Shown here: piece after piece, positions 41,401-50,492 of the stretch
Numbering within the stretch: the first letter of the stretch is position 1
Layout of the letters: each line of letters starts with the position of its first letter
Source: Chryseobacterium gilvum
GTDB taxonomy: Bacteria > Bacteroidota > Bacteroidia > Flavobacteriales > Weeksellaceae
Assembly: GCF_025628965.1 (NCBI RefSeq)
Contig: NZ_JAOTEN010000001.1
Coordinates: forward strand, 1,363,072-1,427,071
Length of the DNA stretch: 64,000 nucleotides
Direction: 5' to 3'
Program-made: the position numbers and the translations under genes
The notes under the pieces: model-generated
The model's input: the letters and a program-made list of their open reading frames with translations, nothing else
The model's database searches: none
Told to the model about the DNA's origin: nothing

Positions 41401-41756
41401 CCCGTAATACTATGATCGTTGAATAAAGCATATATTATTCGAAAAATTAAAAAATTCTGTATGGTTGTATAGCAAACAGGCATAGAGGAACATTCCGCGA
41501 GTTTCCCGTTCTGATTTTCAGGTAAAATGAATGCAGATTTATTCATAATCACTAAAATTAAATGCTGCATGCCATTTATACAACGTTGGAATAGTGAAAT
41601 GAATGGCAAAACAAAATTCAGTTTCACGTTTTAATATTCAACTAAGGTACAATTAATTAAGGCGTTATCGCCTTAATTATCAGATTTTTAATAAAATTAA
41701 ATTGTATTGCTAAAATCAGTACTGCAAAAATTACCCTGTTTAGTGAAATAAATGCA
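41401..41756. other. Intergenic stretch with no supported gene
   Basis: About 360 bases between the AraC start and the DUF2383 terminator. A minus-strand frame of 76 codons overlaps the AraC start by four bases but has no recognisable protein character. Apart from the short, non-repetitive GGCGTTATCGCC palindrome near 41661-41672, I see nothing to annotate. Confidence 0.5.
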
Positions 41757-41759
41757 ATA

Positions 41760-41790
41760 AAAAAGCCGCTTCAGATTAATGAAGCGGCCT
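41760..41790 (-). terminator. Terminator of the DUF2383 gene
   Basis: GCCGCTTCA (41766-41774) pairs with TGAAGCGGC (41781-41789). The minus-strand flank is TTTTTT. Confidence 0.88.
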
Positions 41791-41810
41791 GAAAGTATGA
41801 ATAAAAAAAT

Positions 41811-42263
41811 TTAACTCTTGATGTTTTCTAAATTTTCAAATTTTGCATATGAAGATTTCAGATGATGCAGCTGATCCTGAACGACTCTTGAGCAGTCCGC
41901 AGAAAGATCTCCGCTGTCTAATGCATTCTGATAAGCATCAATTGCAGCATTCTCACCGAAAACTACATTTTCTAATGTAGATTCTTCCTTATTTCCTGTG
42001 AAAGAGTTTTTAACATCGATCCAAGCTCTGTGTATTGCTCCTGCGGTAGAAGTTGTATTATCTGCTTCTCCTCCGTTTTCATTGATCAGGCTTATAAGTT
42101 CACTTTTCATTTGCTGAGATTGTGAAACCATCTGGTCGTAATCACTTTTTAAACCTGAATATGTATCCCAAACTTTGTCTTCAACTTTTGAAAATCCTTC
42201 TATTCTGTCATTGGTAATGTTCAGTAGATCATTAAGTACCGATACTGTTTTTTCGTTGTTCAT
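41811..42263 (-). CDS. PA2169-type four-helix-bundle protein (DUF2383)
   Basis: 150 residues: VLNDLLNITNDRIEGFSKVEDKV, QSQQMKSELISLINENGGEADNTTSTAGAIHRAWIDVK and ENVVFGENAAIDAYQNALDSGDLS match the DUF2383 / PA2169 family, a ferritin-like helical bundle of unknown activity that is often found in stress and biofilm gene sets. It is monocistronic with a strong terminator. Its presence here extends the stress-related neighbourhood. Confidence 0.88.
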   Translation of the reverse strand: MNNEKTVSVLNDLLNITNDRIEGFSKVEDKVWDTYSGLKSDYDQMVSQSQQMKSELISLINENGGEADNTTSTAGAIHRAWIDVKNSFTGNKEESTLENVVFGENAAIDAYQNALDSGDLSADCSRVVQDQLHHLKSSYAKFENLENIKS

Positions 42264-42370
42264 AATACATTTTTTTGATTAGTGTACTACAAAATTTACA
42301 ACATCTGTGCCTTTCGGAAAACGCTTTTGTTTATTTATGATTATTTAACATAATGATATTATTTCTCAAT

Positions 42371-43873
42371 TTATTTCAAATACGTTTCGTAAAGATCTTT
42401 GCGGCGGTCGTTTAAAACCTGTACAGAACCGTGGTAATGCAGATCTTTAAGTAAATTGAGGTCTACATCTACTATGAGCGTCATTTCGGTATTGGGCGTT
42501 GCTTCTCCTTTTACGGCATTAGACGGAAAGGGAAAGTCTGAAGGGGTAAAAACAGCAGCCTGCCCAAACTGGATGTCCATATTATTCACCCCGGGAAGAT
42601 TTCCCACACATCCTGCAATCGCGACATAACATTCATTTTCAATGGCTCTTGCCGCCGCACAGTGGCGAACTCTGATATAAGCATTCTGGGTATCGGTAAG
42701 ATAAGGAACAAATAAAATTTTCATCCCCTGATCTGCTAAAATTCGCGGCAATTCCGGAAATTCCACATCATAGCAGATGACGAGCCCTATTTTTCCGCAA
42801 TCGGTGTCAAAAACCTTTATTTCGTTGCCGCCCTTCATGCCATAATACTTCCTTTCATTGGGTGTAATATGAATTTTTCGGTATTCATCGATTCTCCCGT
42901 CCCTGTGAAGCAGGTAACTCACATTGTACAGATCATTATTCTCAAAAAGCGGCATGCTGCCGGAAATTATATTTACATTATAACTGATAGCGAGCTGTGA
43001 AATTTTATTCTTGATATTTTCAGTGATTTTTGCCAGCTCAATCATGCTGTCTCTCTCTGAAAGATTATTAAAAGGCGCAAGTAAAGGCGTATTAAAAAGC
43101 TCAGGAAATAATACAAAATCCGATTTGTAATCTCCCATCACATTCACAAAAAACTCTACCTGCTCATAAAAAGCATTAATATCTTTAAAATGCCGCATCT
43201 GCCATTGCACCAATCCCAAACGAATCACATTATCCTGCATCGTATTAGGCTTTTTGCTGTAATAAATATTATTCCACTGCATCAAGACGGCATTTTCGCG
43301 GGAAGCCTCATCTTCTGGAAGATATTTTTTCAGCACTCTGATCGGTAAAAAATTATTGGAAAGCTGAAAAGAAAGCACCGGATCATAAATCTCTTTATCC
43401 CTTACTTTCCGGATGTATTCTCTTGCAGAAAAATCGCTGCTATATTTGTGATAATCTGGTATTCTACCACCCAGAACTATTGATTTCAGATTCAGCTGTT
43501 CGCACAGTTCTTTTCTGGCATCGTACAGCCTTCTTCCAAGTCTCAGCTCACGAAATTGCGGATCAACGAAAATTTCGATTCCATATAAAACATTTCCTGT
43601 GGAAGAATGCGTATTAAAGGTATAATTTCCGGTAATATCGCTATAGGTGTGCTCATCATCAAACTCTTCATAATTAACGATGATAGATAAGGCTACAGCT
43701 GCTACTTTTCCGTCTACGGTAATACAGATCTGTCCCGGCTGAAAAATTTTGACCAGTTTTGCAATGCTTTTTTTTGACCAGACATATTCTGACATTTTGG
43801 GATACGCACGGCGCATCGTTTCCACCAGCTCGTCATAATCCTCAATACTCAGGGTACGGGTTTCTATCTGCAT
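42371..43873 (-). CDS. GNAT acetyltransferase / carbon-nitrogen hydrolase fusion
   Basis: 500 residues. Residues about 1-190 are a GNAT domain (IFVDPQFRELRLGRRLYDARKELC is the acetyl-CoA-binding motif A). Residues about 215-500 are a nitrilase-superfamily amidohydrolase with the Glu-Lys-Cys triad: Glu in LFPELF, Lys in RKIHITPNE and Cys367 in VICYDVEFPE. This fusion is widespread in Bacteroidota. The pair of activities suggests acylation and deamidation of one substrate, still unknown. The gene is isolated, divergent from the SDR gene at 44031. Confidence 0.9.
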   Translation of the reverse strand: MQIETRTLSIEDYDELVETMRRAYPKMSEYVWSKKSIAKLVKIFQPGQICITVDGKVAAVALSIIVNYEEFDDEHTYSDITGNYTFNTHSSTGNVLYGIEIFVDPQFRELRLGRRLYDARKELCEQLNLKSIVLGGRIPDYHKYSSDFSAREYIRKVRDKEIYDPVLSFQLSNNFLPIRVLKKYLPEDEASRENAVLMQWNNIYYSKKPNTMQDNVIRLGLVQWQMRHFKDINAFYEQVEFFVNVMGDYKSDFVLFPELFNTPLLAPFNNLSERDSMIELAKITENIKNKISQLAISYNVNIISGSMPLFENNDLYNVSYLLHRDGRIDEYRKIHITPNERKYYGMKGGNEIKVFDTDCGKIGLVICYDVEFPELPRILADQGMKILFVPYLTDTQNAYIRVRHCAAARAIENECYVAIAGCVGNLPGVNNMDIQFGQAAVFTPSDFPFPSNAVKGEATPNTEMTLIVDVDLNLLKDLHYHGSVQVLNDRRKDLYETYLK

Positions 43874-44030
43874 ATAATATATTTTTCATGAAAGTTAAGG
43901 AAATAAAGCGAACCGGAATTTTACAAATTGAATCCGCTTTTAAATAGATCAAATACAGAAGTGTATTTTTTAATTTCGCAAAAAATATACATTATCATTA
44001 TTATGGTCTGAATTTTGGACATATTTTTCC

Positions 44031-45035
44031 ATGAAAAGGTCTAAAAATCATCATCCGCTCACAGGTAAAACCGTTGTTATCACCGGAGCTTCAAGCGGTG
44101 TCGGAAAAGCAATCGCAGAAGCTTTTGCAGAGAAGGGCGCCCATCTTGTTCTGGCTGCCCGTGGTGAAGAAGGCTTACGGAAGGTCTCAGAGATCTGTGA
44201 AAATTATGGGGTAAAAACTTTGGTGGTTCCTACTGATGTTTCAGATGCAGAACAGGTATATCAACTCGCTGAAAAAGCATTATTGTTCAATAACCGTATT
44301 GATTATTGGGTAAGTAACGCGGGTGTTTTGGCCTTTGGAAAATTTGAAGAAACCCCTATTGAAGTGATAGATCAGGTGATAAAGACTAATCTTTTGGGAT
44401 ATATTCATTCGGTACATGCTGTTTTGCCGGTTTTTAAAAGACAGCGTAACGGGGTTTTAATCAATAATATTTCTATTGGTGGTATCATGCCGGCTCCGTT
44501 CGGAACCGCTTACACTGCTTCAAAATTCGGAATAAAAGGCATGGTGGAAAGTTTGCAGGGTGAGGTTTCAGGTTTTCCGGATATTCATATTTGCGCAGTA
44601 TATCCCGGTTTTCAGAAATCTGCAGGAATAGAACATGCTGCTAATTACTCTGGTGTAGAACTGAAAACTCCTCCACCTTCATTTGATCCCCGCGAGCTTG
44701 CAGCTTCTATCGTAAAACTTGCCGTCAATCCAGAAGCATCTGTATATCCTGACTGGTTTTCTTCTACTTTTAAATATCTGTATCCTTTATTTCCATCCCT
44801 TATCAAAAAAATATCGTCATCAGTGGCAGGATTGGTGATAAAAGATGACCATTACTCAAAAGATACGTCCGGAAATGTGCTGAGACCATCAGAAGGAAAT
44901 ATGGAAATTGACGGCAAAACACTTCTACCTTCGTCCAAAAAAATTGCAGGTACAGCAGCAGTCGGATTAATTTGTCTTGCAGCCCTACATTTTCTGAAAT
45001 CTCAGAAGACAAAAGATTCATCAATCAATTCTTAA
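44031..45035 (+). CDS. Short-chain dehydrogenase with a C-terminal membrane tail
   Basis: 334 residues. The SDR core has TGASSGVGKAIA, NAGVLAFG, catalytic Ser in NNISIGG and Tyr/Lys in YTASKFG. The last 40 residues carry a hydrophobic segment (IAGTAAVGLICLAALHFLKS), so the enzyme is probably tethered to the inner membrane by its C-terminus. The substrate is unknown. It leads a short plus-strand operon with the DoxX-like gene (16 bases) and the small membrane protein gene (35 bases). Confidence 0.88.
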   Translation: MKRSKNHHPLTGKTVVITGASSGVGKAIAEAFAEKGAHLVLAARGEEGLRKVSEICENYGVKTLVVPTDVSDAEQVYQLAEKALLFNNRIDYWVSNAGVLAFGKFEETPIEVIDQVIKTNLLGYIHSVHAVLPVFKRQRNGVLINNISIGGIMPAPFGTAYTASKFGIKGMVESLQGEVSGFPDIHICAVYPGFQKSAGIEHAANYSGVELKTPPPSFDPRELAASIVKLAVNPEASVYPDWFSSTFKYLYPLFPSLIKKISSSVAGLVIKDDHYSKDTSGNVLRPSEGNMEIDGKTLLPSSKKIAGTAAVGLICLAALHFLKSQKTKDSSINS

Positions 45036-45051
45036 TTAAATAAAATAAAGC

Positions 45052-45429
45052 ATGACAACAAAAAATATATCAAGAATTGCGTTAGGAACCATGCTGATCA
45101 CTGCAGGAATAGGGCATCTTACTTTTGCAAGAAAAGAGTTTCAGGCGCAAGTCCCGGATTGGGTGCCTTTAGATAAAGATGATACTGTGGTCTACTCCGG
45201 AGTGGCTGAGATTGCTTTAGGAACTGCACTTATCGCAACACCTAAAAAATACAGAAAAGCTTTGGGACAGTTTGTAGGAGCTTTTTTTGCCGCAGTTTTC
45301 CCTGGAAATATAGCCCAATATAAAAACCGGAAGGATGCTTTCGGCCTCGACACTGATCAAAAAAGACTGGCAAGGCTTTTCATGCAGCCGCTTTTAATAG
45401 CATGGGCTTTAAAATCAACTGATCAATAA
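45052..45429 (+). CDS. DoxX-like membrane protein
   Basis: 125 residues with hydrophobic helices near 8-26, 48-65, 72-90 and 105-120. The GTMLITAGIGHLTFARKEF and VVYSGVAEIALGTALI segments are typical of DoxX/YphA-type small integral membrane proteins. Some DoxX proteins take part in quinone-linked redox complexes or oxidative-stress responses. The gene sits between an SDR and another small membrane protein, which fits a membrane redox context, but no cofactor site is visible. Confidence 0.82.
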   Translation: MTTKNISRIALGTMLITAGIGHLTFARKEFQAQVPDWVPLDKDDTVVYSGVAEIALGTALIATPKKYRKALGQFVGAFFAAVFPGNIAQYKNRKDAFGLDTDQKRLARLFMQPLLIAWALKSTDQ

Positions 45430-45464
45430 ACCATTACGTTTACATTTAACCAAAATCAAATAAT

Positions 45465-45872
45465 ATGTACAAGAAAATTTTAGCCGGTCTCGGCGGAGCC
45501 ATCGCTCTCAATGTTTTACACGAAACCATCAGAAAAAACTTCGACAATGTACCCCATATCAATGAAGTAGGCGAAGAAGCTCTATTAAAGATGACTGATA
45601 ATACACCTATCAATATTACAGGAATAGATAATATTTACGCAACCACTCTTGTAGGAGATATTGTGAGCAACGGGTTATATTACGCCACCACTGCTACCAA
45701 CCATGATATCGCCTCAGGAATTTTAGCCGGTGTTTCTGCCATAGCATTACCAAAACCATTGGGATTAAATGATGAGCCCGTTGCCGAAAATACTCAGAAA
45801 AAGCTGATGACGGTAGGATATTACGTGTTTGGAGCTTTGGTAACTAAATTTATCTATAACCGGATTAAGTAA
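45465..45872 (+). CDS. Small membrane protein of unknown function
   Basis: 135 residues. Hydrophobic stretches occur near the N-terminus (ILAGLGGAIALNVLHETI), mid-protein (GILAGVSAIALPKPLG) and at the end (VGYYVFGALVTKFIYN). The rest is polar, with a NITGIDNIYATTLVGDIV segment. I do not recognise the family. It is the third gene of the SDR / DoxX-like operon and is followed by a clear terminator. Confidence 0.72.
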   Translation: MYKKILAGLGGAIALNVLHETIRKNFDNVPHINEVGEEALLKMTDNTPINITGIDNIYATTLVGDIVSNGLYYATTATNHDIASGILAGVSAIALPKPLGLNDEPVAENTQKKLMTVGYYVFGALVTKFIYNRIK

Positions 45873-45898
45873 AAAATCAAACCTATCGCTTAATGTAG

Positions 45899-45926
45899 AA
45901 GACACAGAAATGTGTCTTTTTTTATG
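45899..45926 (+). terminator. Terminator of the SDR-DoxX operon
   Basis: AAGACACA - GAAA tetraloop - TGTGTCTT followed by TTTTT, 26 bases after the last stop codon. Confidence 0.88.
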
Positions 45927-46007
45927 AACTAAAAATAACTTTATATTTCAGAATGATTGTATACATTAGCAGAATTAAAAAAGTAACGTTTCAAAATATA
46001 TATTCTG

Positions 46008-46682
46008 ATGAAAATCCTGATCATAGAAGACGAAACAGAACTTGCCGAAAGCATTGCAGCATACCTTTCCGAGGAACATTACTTATGTGAATTTGCCGCG
46101 ACGTTTGCCGAAGCTTTCGGGAAAATTGAGCAGTTTGATTATGATTGCATTGTTCTGGATCTCATGCTTCCGGATGGGAACGGCCTCAGAATTCTCGAAG
46201 AAATAAAAAAACAAAATAAGCAGGATGGCGTCATCATCGTTTCAGCAAAAAATGCTCTGGATGATAAGATTATGGGATTGCAGATGGGCGCCGATGATTA
46301 TTTAACAAAGCCCTTTCATCTTTCAGAACTGATGGCCAGAATTTATTCTATCATCCGTCGGAAACAATTCGGGAATTCTAATGTTATTACACAAAACGAA
46401 CTTGAAATTGACCTTCTTGCTAAAACTGTTTCCGTTAACAGCCGCACCATTTTCCTCACCAAAAAAGAGTTTGACCTTCTGATTTATTTTATCGGCAACA
46501 AAAACAAAGTGATCTCAAAAAACACTTTGGCAGAGCATCTTTCCGGAGATTTTGCAGATATGCTCGATAATTATGATTTTGTCTATGCACATGTGAAAAA
46601 CCTGAAAAAGAAACTGTACGACGCAGGTTGCGACCACTATTTAAAAACCGTTTACGGAACCGGTTATAAATGGATTTCTTAG
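46008..46682 (+). CDS. OmpR/PhoB-type response regulator
   Basis: 224 residues. The receiver domain has the acidic pocket IEDE, phospho-acceptor Asp51 in IVLDLMLPDG, Ser in VSAK and Lys in TKPFH. The C-terminal winged helix (about 130-224) ends LKTVYGTGYKWI, the standard OmpR wing. It is paired with the histidine kinase gene 28 bases downstream, and together they precede the LTA-synthase-family gene, a likely target. Confidence 0.93.
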   Translation: MKILIIEDETELAESIAAYLSEEHYLCEFAATFAEAFGKIEQFDYDCIVLDLMLPDGNGLRILEEIKKQNKQDGVIIVSAKNALDDKIMGLQMGADDYLTKPFHLSELMARIYSIIRRKQFGNSNVITQNELEIDLLAKTVSVNSRTIFLTKKEFDLLIYFIGNKNKVISKNTLAEHLSGDFADMLDNYDFVYAHVKNLKKKLYDAGCDHYLKTVYGTGYKWIS

Positions 46683-46710
46683 TACCACTTCTTTAAAAAT
46701 TATTATCTCA

Positions 46711-47997
46711 TTGAAACCTCTATTATATAAAACCACCAAGCCATTTCTCATCTATGTTCTGATCATTTTGATCATCAGTGTTCCGGTATATTTTCTCGTG
46801 ATCGATTCTATCTGGAAAAATGAGCTTGACGAACATAACAAAACCATTGCCCAAAAAACAGCCTACGAATTTAATCATCTGAAGCTTTCTGACCGGGAAC
46901 TGAAAAAAAGCATTTTGCTGTGGAAAAAAATACAGCCTGAAACCAGTATCCGGGAAATTGCGGCAGACCCACTGAAAAAAGATATTTACTCGACTGTAGA
47001 AAAGCCGAAACTTTTTTCCCCGGAATATGAAATCGAGCGGTACAGGACGCTTACCACCGTAGTGTACATAAACGGGAAGCCGTATCTTTTTACCGTTGAA
47101 ACCAATATCGAAGAATCTGAAGAAACCATTGCTGCCATCTCTGCAATCACGCTTTTTTTCTTTCTTATGATCGTTTCCGGGCTTTTATTTTTAAACAAAA
47201 GGCTCTCTGAAACCGTATGGAAACCCTTTAGAAATACCCTTGAAAAGTTAAAAAATTTCAACCTGAATGCTCATCACGCCATTCAGTTTGAAAACACGGA
47301 AATCATTGAATTTGAGGAGCTTCATCAATCTCTTGAAAAACTTATCGACCATAATATTTCTGTATACATCACCCAGAAAGAATTTACAGAAAACGCTTCG
47401 CATGAGCTGCAGACTCCTTTAGCGATTCTTAAAAACAAACTTGACCTGCTTCTTCAGAATAAAAATCTTACGGATGAGCAATATCAAATGGTCGAAGAAA
47501 TGAATAAAGTGCTCAACAGAAGTTCGCGCATCAATAAAAACCTGATTTTGCTCGCCAAGATTGATAACAACCAGTTTAACAATCAGGAAAAAATACAGAT
47601 TGCTCATTTGCTGAAACAATGCACAGAACAGATGGAAGATCATTTTCAGCAGAAAAATATCACATTATATTCCCATATCCATTCGGGAATCAGCATCAGC
47701 GGAAACAAAAGCCTCACGGAAGTTTTAATCAATAATCTGCTGATCAATGCAATACGCCACACTCCTTTAGATGGCTCGATTTGTATAAAACTCACCGATA
47801 TATCCATGGAAATCACCAATTCCGGAACTGAGGCACTGAATTCTGATCTTTTGTTTAAACGGTTTTCGAGACTTTCTGCAGAAAATAAAGGCAGCGGTCT
47901 GGGATTGGCTATTATTAAAGAAATCTGCAAATTTCAAAACTGGGCGGTAAATTATCGCTATGAGAACAACCAACATACGTTTACAATCGACTTCTGA
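46711..47997 (+). CDS. Membrane sensor histidine kinase, partner of the OmpR-type regulator
   Basis: 428 residues starting at a TTG (MKPLLYKTTKPFLIYVLI); no suitable ATG is near and the first membrane helix begins at once. There are two membrane segments (about 12-32 and 142-162) around a periplasmic sensor of about 110 residues without a named fold. Phospho-acceptor His231 is in ENASHELQTPL. The HATPase domain has N-box NNLLINAIRHTP and G-box GSGLGLAI. The whole resembles the PhoQ/QseC-like flavobacterial kinases. Its sensor signal is unknown. Confidence 0.9.
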   Translation: MKPLLYKTTKPFLIYVLIILIISVPVYFLVIDSIWKNELDEHNKTIAQKTAYEFNHLKLSDRELKKSILLWKKIQPETSIREIAADPLKKDIYSTVEKPKLFSPEYEIERYRTLTTVVYINGKPYLFTVETNIEESEETIAAISAITLFFFLMIVSGLLFLNKRLSETVWKPFRNTLEKLKNFNLNAHHAIQFENTEIIEFEELHQSLEKLIDHNISVYITQKEFTENASHELQTPLAILKNKLDLLLQNKNLTDEQYQMVEEMNKVLNRSSRINKNLILLAKIDNNQFNNQEKIQIAHLLKQCTEQMEDHFQQKNITLYSHIHSGISISGNKSLTEVLINNLLINAIRHTPLDGSICIKLTDISMEITNSGTEALNSDLLFKRFSRLSAENKGSGLGLAIIKEICKFQNWAVNYRYENNQHTFTIDF

Positions 47998-48058
47998 TCT
48001 TAAAAAATTCAAAATTTCTTCTAAATTGATTGGTTTATTTGCAGGGTAAAATAAATCA

Positions 48059-50044
48059 ATGACCGTAAAAACAAATTCAAAATCTATTCAGAAATTATTT
48101 TCAGGCAGATTTTCCGCGTTATTCAGTATTTTAAGTTTATATCTTATCTTATCATTTATAATCCGGCTTCTATTTCTAATCTGGTCTTCGAAAGACGCAG
48201 ATTTCAGTATTTTGTATCTCTTCAGAGCTTTCATTACAGGTTTTCTGTATGATCTTACGATGGGCTGCTTTTTTTTGTTTTTATACGCGGTTTATCTTAT
48301 CATTTTTCCAAAAAAGTGGATCGGCTCATTATTCGATAAATGCTTTACCTATTTTTATATTACCCTTATCTTCATTATTATTTATTTCAGTCTTCTTGCG
48401 GAAATTCCTTTTTGGGAAGAATTTGGGGTACGTTTTAATTTTATCGCTGTAGATTACCTTATTTACACGTATGAAGTATTTGAAAACATCAACCAGTCGT
48501 ACCCAATCCCGGTTATTGCAGCTATACTGATAGGATTAATTGTTCTTACATTTTTCGGTTTTAAGAAATTCAATATCTTCAGAAAAACCTTTTCGGATAA
48601 AAATACCCTGCGTTCCCGCTTACCATACGGAATCCCTGTTCTGGCCACCGCAATTGTTTTGGGATTGCTGATGAAAAATAAACAGGGCGATTTCAGCAAC
48701 AATCTGGTGGATAACGAATTGGGTAAAAACGGCGCTTTTTCTTTTATATCCGCATTTCAATCCAACGAGCTGGATTACGAAACATTTTATCCCAAACTTC
48801 CGGAGAACGAAGCATATTCGGTTTTAAAAAATGATCTTTTACAGGAGAATCAAAAATATGTTTCTGCAAAAACCGATGACATCTCAAGATTTACTACAGG
48901 TCTTCATGAGCAGACTCCCAATATTATTCTTATCGCAATTGAAAGTTTCAGTGCAGATTTTTTACAGGCTTTCGGGAACAAAGATCATCTTACTCCCAAT
49001 TATGACCAGCTTTCTGAACAAAGCATATTTTTTACCAATCTGTATGCAACCGGAACCAGAACCGTACGCGGAATGGAAGCGTTAACGCTTTCTGTACCGC
49101 CCACTCCGGGAAACAGTATTGTAAGGAGGCCCAATAATCAAAATTTATTTTCCGTTTCTACCATTGTAAAATCTAAAAATTATCAGCCATACTTTATTTA
49201 CGGCGGAGATGGCTATTTTGATAATATGAACACTTTTTTTGGCGGACAGGGATTTAATATCGTTGACCGTGACAGAGGAAATCCTTTATCTGATGAAATC
49301 AAAACCGAGAGATTCCCGATTACGGACCGTGAAGTAAGCTTTGAAAATGCATGGGGAATCTGTGATGAAGATCTTTACAGGCAATCCATAAAATATGCTG
49401 ATAGAAGCACCAAAGAGCACAAACCTTTTTTTCAGTTTGTCATGACCACTTCCAATCATAAACCGTACACTTTCCCTTCAGGAAAAATTGACCTTCCGCA
49501 AGGAGAACGAAACGGTGCGGTAAAATATACCGATTATGCTTTAGGAAAATTTATTGAGAATGCGAAGACAAAACCTTGGTTTAAAAATACGGTGTTTGTA
49601 ATAGTGGCCGATCATTGTGCAAGCAGCGCAGGAAAATGGGAAATTAATATCGCTAAACATCATATTCCGGCCATTATCTATAATCTGCCTCAGCAAAAAC
49701 CCGAGAAAATAAGCCGTCTGACTTCACAGATTGATCTCATGCCCACTTTATTTGGCTATCTCGGCTGGAATTATACAACTCGTCTTTACGGGAAAGACAT
49801 CAACCGGACAAAAGCCGGCGATGAGCGTGCTTTTATCGGGAACTACCGTACTTTGGGATTATTGAGAAACAATCTCTTTACACAGATTGATGACCGGAAA
49901 AGAGTGAAACAGTTTACCGTTTCTGGAAAAGACCAGTCTTTATCTGAGGTGAATTTTAAAAATAATGATCTGATTTCTGAAACCATCTCTTATTATCAGA
50001 CGGCCAGTGAACAATTTAAGAATGGAAAAATGAAGGCAAAATAG
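48059..50044 (+). CDS. LTA-synthase-family membrane sulfatase/phosphotransferase
   Basis: 661 residues. About five membrane helices occupy residues 1-210. A soluble alkaline-phosphatase-fold domain follows: NIILIAIESFSADFLQAFG (metal Glu), the nucleophile-threonine region TGTRTVRGMEAL, YGGDGYFDNM and VIVADHCASSAG (Asp/His metal ligands). In Firmicutes this family polymerises glycerol-phosphate. In Bacteroidota, which lack lipoteichoic acid, members likely transfer phospho-head-groups to lipids, sugars or LPS. It lies 61 bases behind the two-component system, suggesting signal-controlled envelope modification (inference). Confidence 0.9.
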   Translation: MTVKTNSKSIQKLFSGRFSALFSILSLYLILSFIIRLLFLIWSSKDADFSILYLFRAFITGFLYDLTMGCFFLFLYAVYLIIFPKKWIGSLFDKCFTYFYITLIFIIIYFSLLAEIPFWEEFGVRFNFIAVDYLIYTYEVFENINQSYPIPVIAAILIGLIVLTFFGFKKFNIFRKTFSDKNTLRSRLPYGIPVLATAIVLGLLMKNKQGDFSNNLVDNELGKNGAFSFISAFQSNELDYETFYPKLPENEAYSVLKNDLLQENQKYVSAKTDDISRFTTGLHEQTPNIILIAIESFSADFLQAFGNKDHLTPNYDQLSEQSIFFTNLYATGTRTVRGMEALTLSVPPTPGNSIVRRPNNQNLFSVSTIVKSKNYQPYFIYGGDGYFDNMNTFFGGQGFNIVDRDRGNPLSDEIKTERFPITDREVSFENAWGICDEDLYRQSIKYADRSTKEHKPFFQFVMTTSNHKPYTFPSGKIDLPQGERNGAVKYTDYALGKFIENAKTKPWFKNTVFVIVADHCASSAGKWEINIAKHHIPAIIYNLPQQKPEKISRLTSQIDLMPTLFGYLGWNYTTRLYGKDINRTKAGDERAFIGNYRTLGLLRNNLFTQIDDRKRVKQFTVSGKDQSLSEVNFKNNDLISETISYYQTASEQFKNGKMKAK

Positions 50045-50063
50045 CAGGCTGCATTTATAATAA

Positions 50064-50097
50064 AAAAAACCGGGACGTTACCGCCCGGTTTTTTATT
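50064..50097. terminator. Bidirectional terminator between the sulfatase and the receiver gene
   Basis: AAAAAACCGGG / CCCGGTTTTTT around a nine-base loop. It lies between convergent genes ending at 50044 (+) and 50111 (-), with A/T tracts on both sides, so it can serve both. Confidence 0.88.
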
Positions 50098-50110
50098 GGA
50101 TCATAACATT

Positions 50111-50476
50111 TTAATCTTTTAAAAATTTGGCGACTTTCTCTTCCAAAGCATCCAGATCGAAAGGTTTTGCAATATAATCATCGGCTTTTGCACTTTTTGC
50201 CAAAGTATTGATGTCATTATTGGCGGTAATATAAATTACAGGAATGTGTTTGTAATCTTCATGATTTTTTAAAAGTTTGGTGGCTTCTACCCCGCCTATA
50301 TTCGGGATCCAGTTGTCCATAAGAATAATATCCGGATTGAACTGTGCTACTTTTTCTATAATATCATGTGATGTTTCTGAAATTTCGACCTCATAACCGC
50401 CTTCTTCGAAAATGATTGTTATTACCTCTAAAATAACTGCATCATCATCAAAAATTAAAATTCTTTTCTTGTTCAT
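50111..50476 (-). CDS. Stand-alone receiver-domain response regulator
   Basis: 121 residues, only a REC domain: acidic pocket IFDDD, phospho-acceptor Asp54 in IILMDNWIP, Thr in YITAN and Lys in IAKPF. It has no output domain, so it is CheY- or Spo0F-like. It is the last gene of the minus-strand signalling operon (57380 to 50111), 16 bases behind the CheB-like gene. Probably a phosphate sink or relay partner for the hybrid kinases. Confidence 0.92.
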   Translation of the reverse strand: MNKKRILIFDDDAVILEVITIIFEEGGYEVEISETSHDIIEKVAQFNPDIILMDNWIPNIGGVEATKLLKNHEDYKHIPVIYITANNDINTLAKSAKADDYIAKPFDLDALEEKVAKFLKD

Positions 50477-50492
50477 ATTTTGGTTACTTTTT

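Noticed and set aside
41397..41627. A 76-codon minus-strand frame overlapping the AraC start by ATGA.
   Set aside because: No signal peptide, no coherent domain and poor protein character; the overlap alone is not enough.
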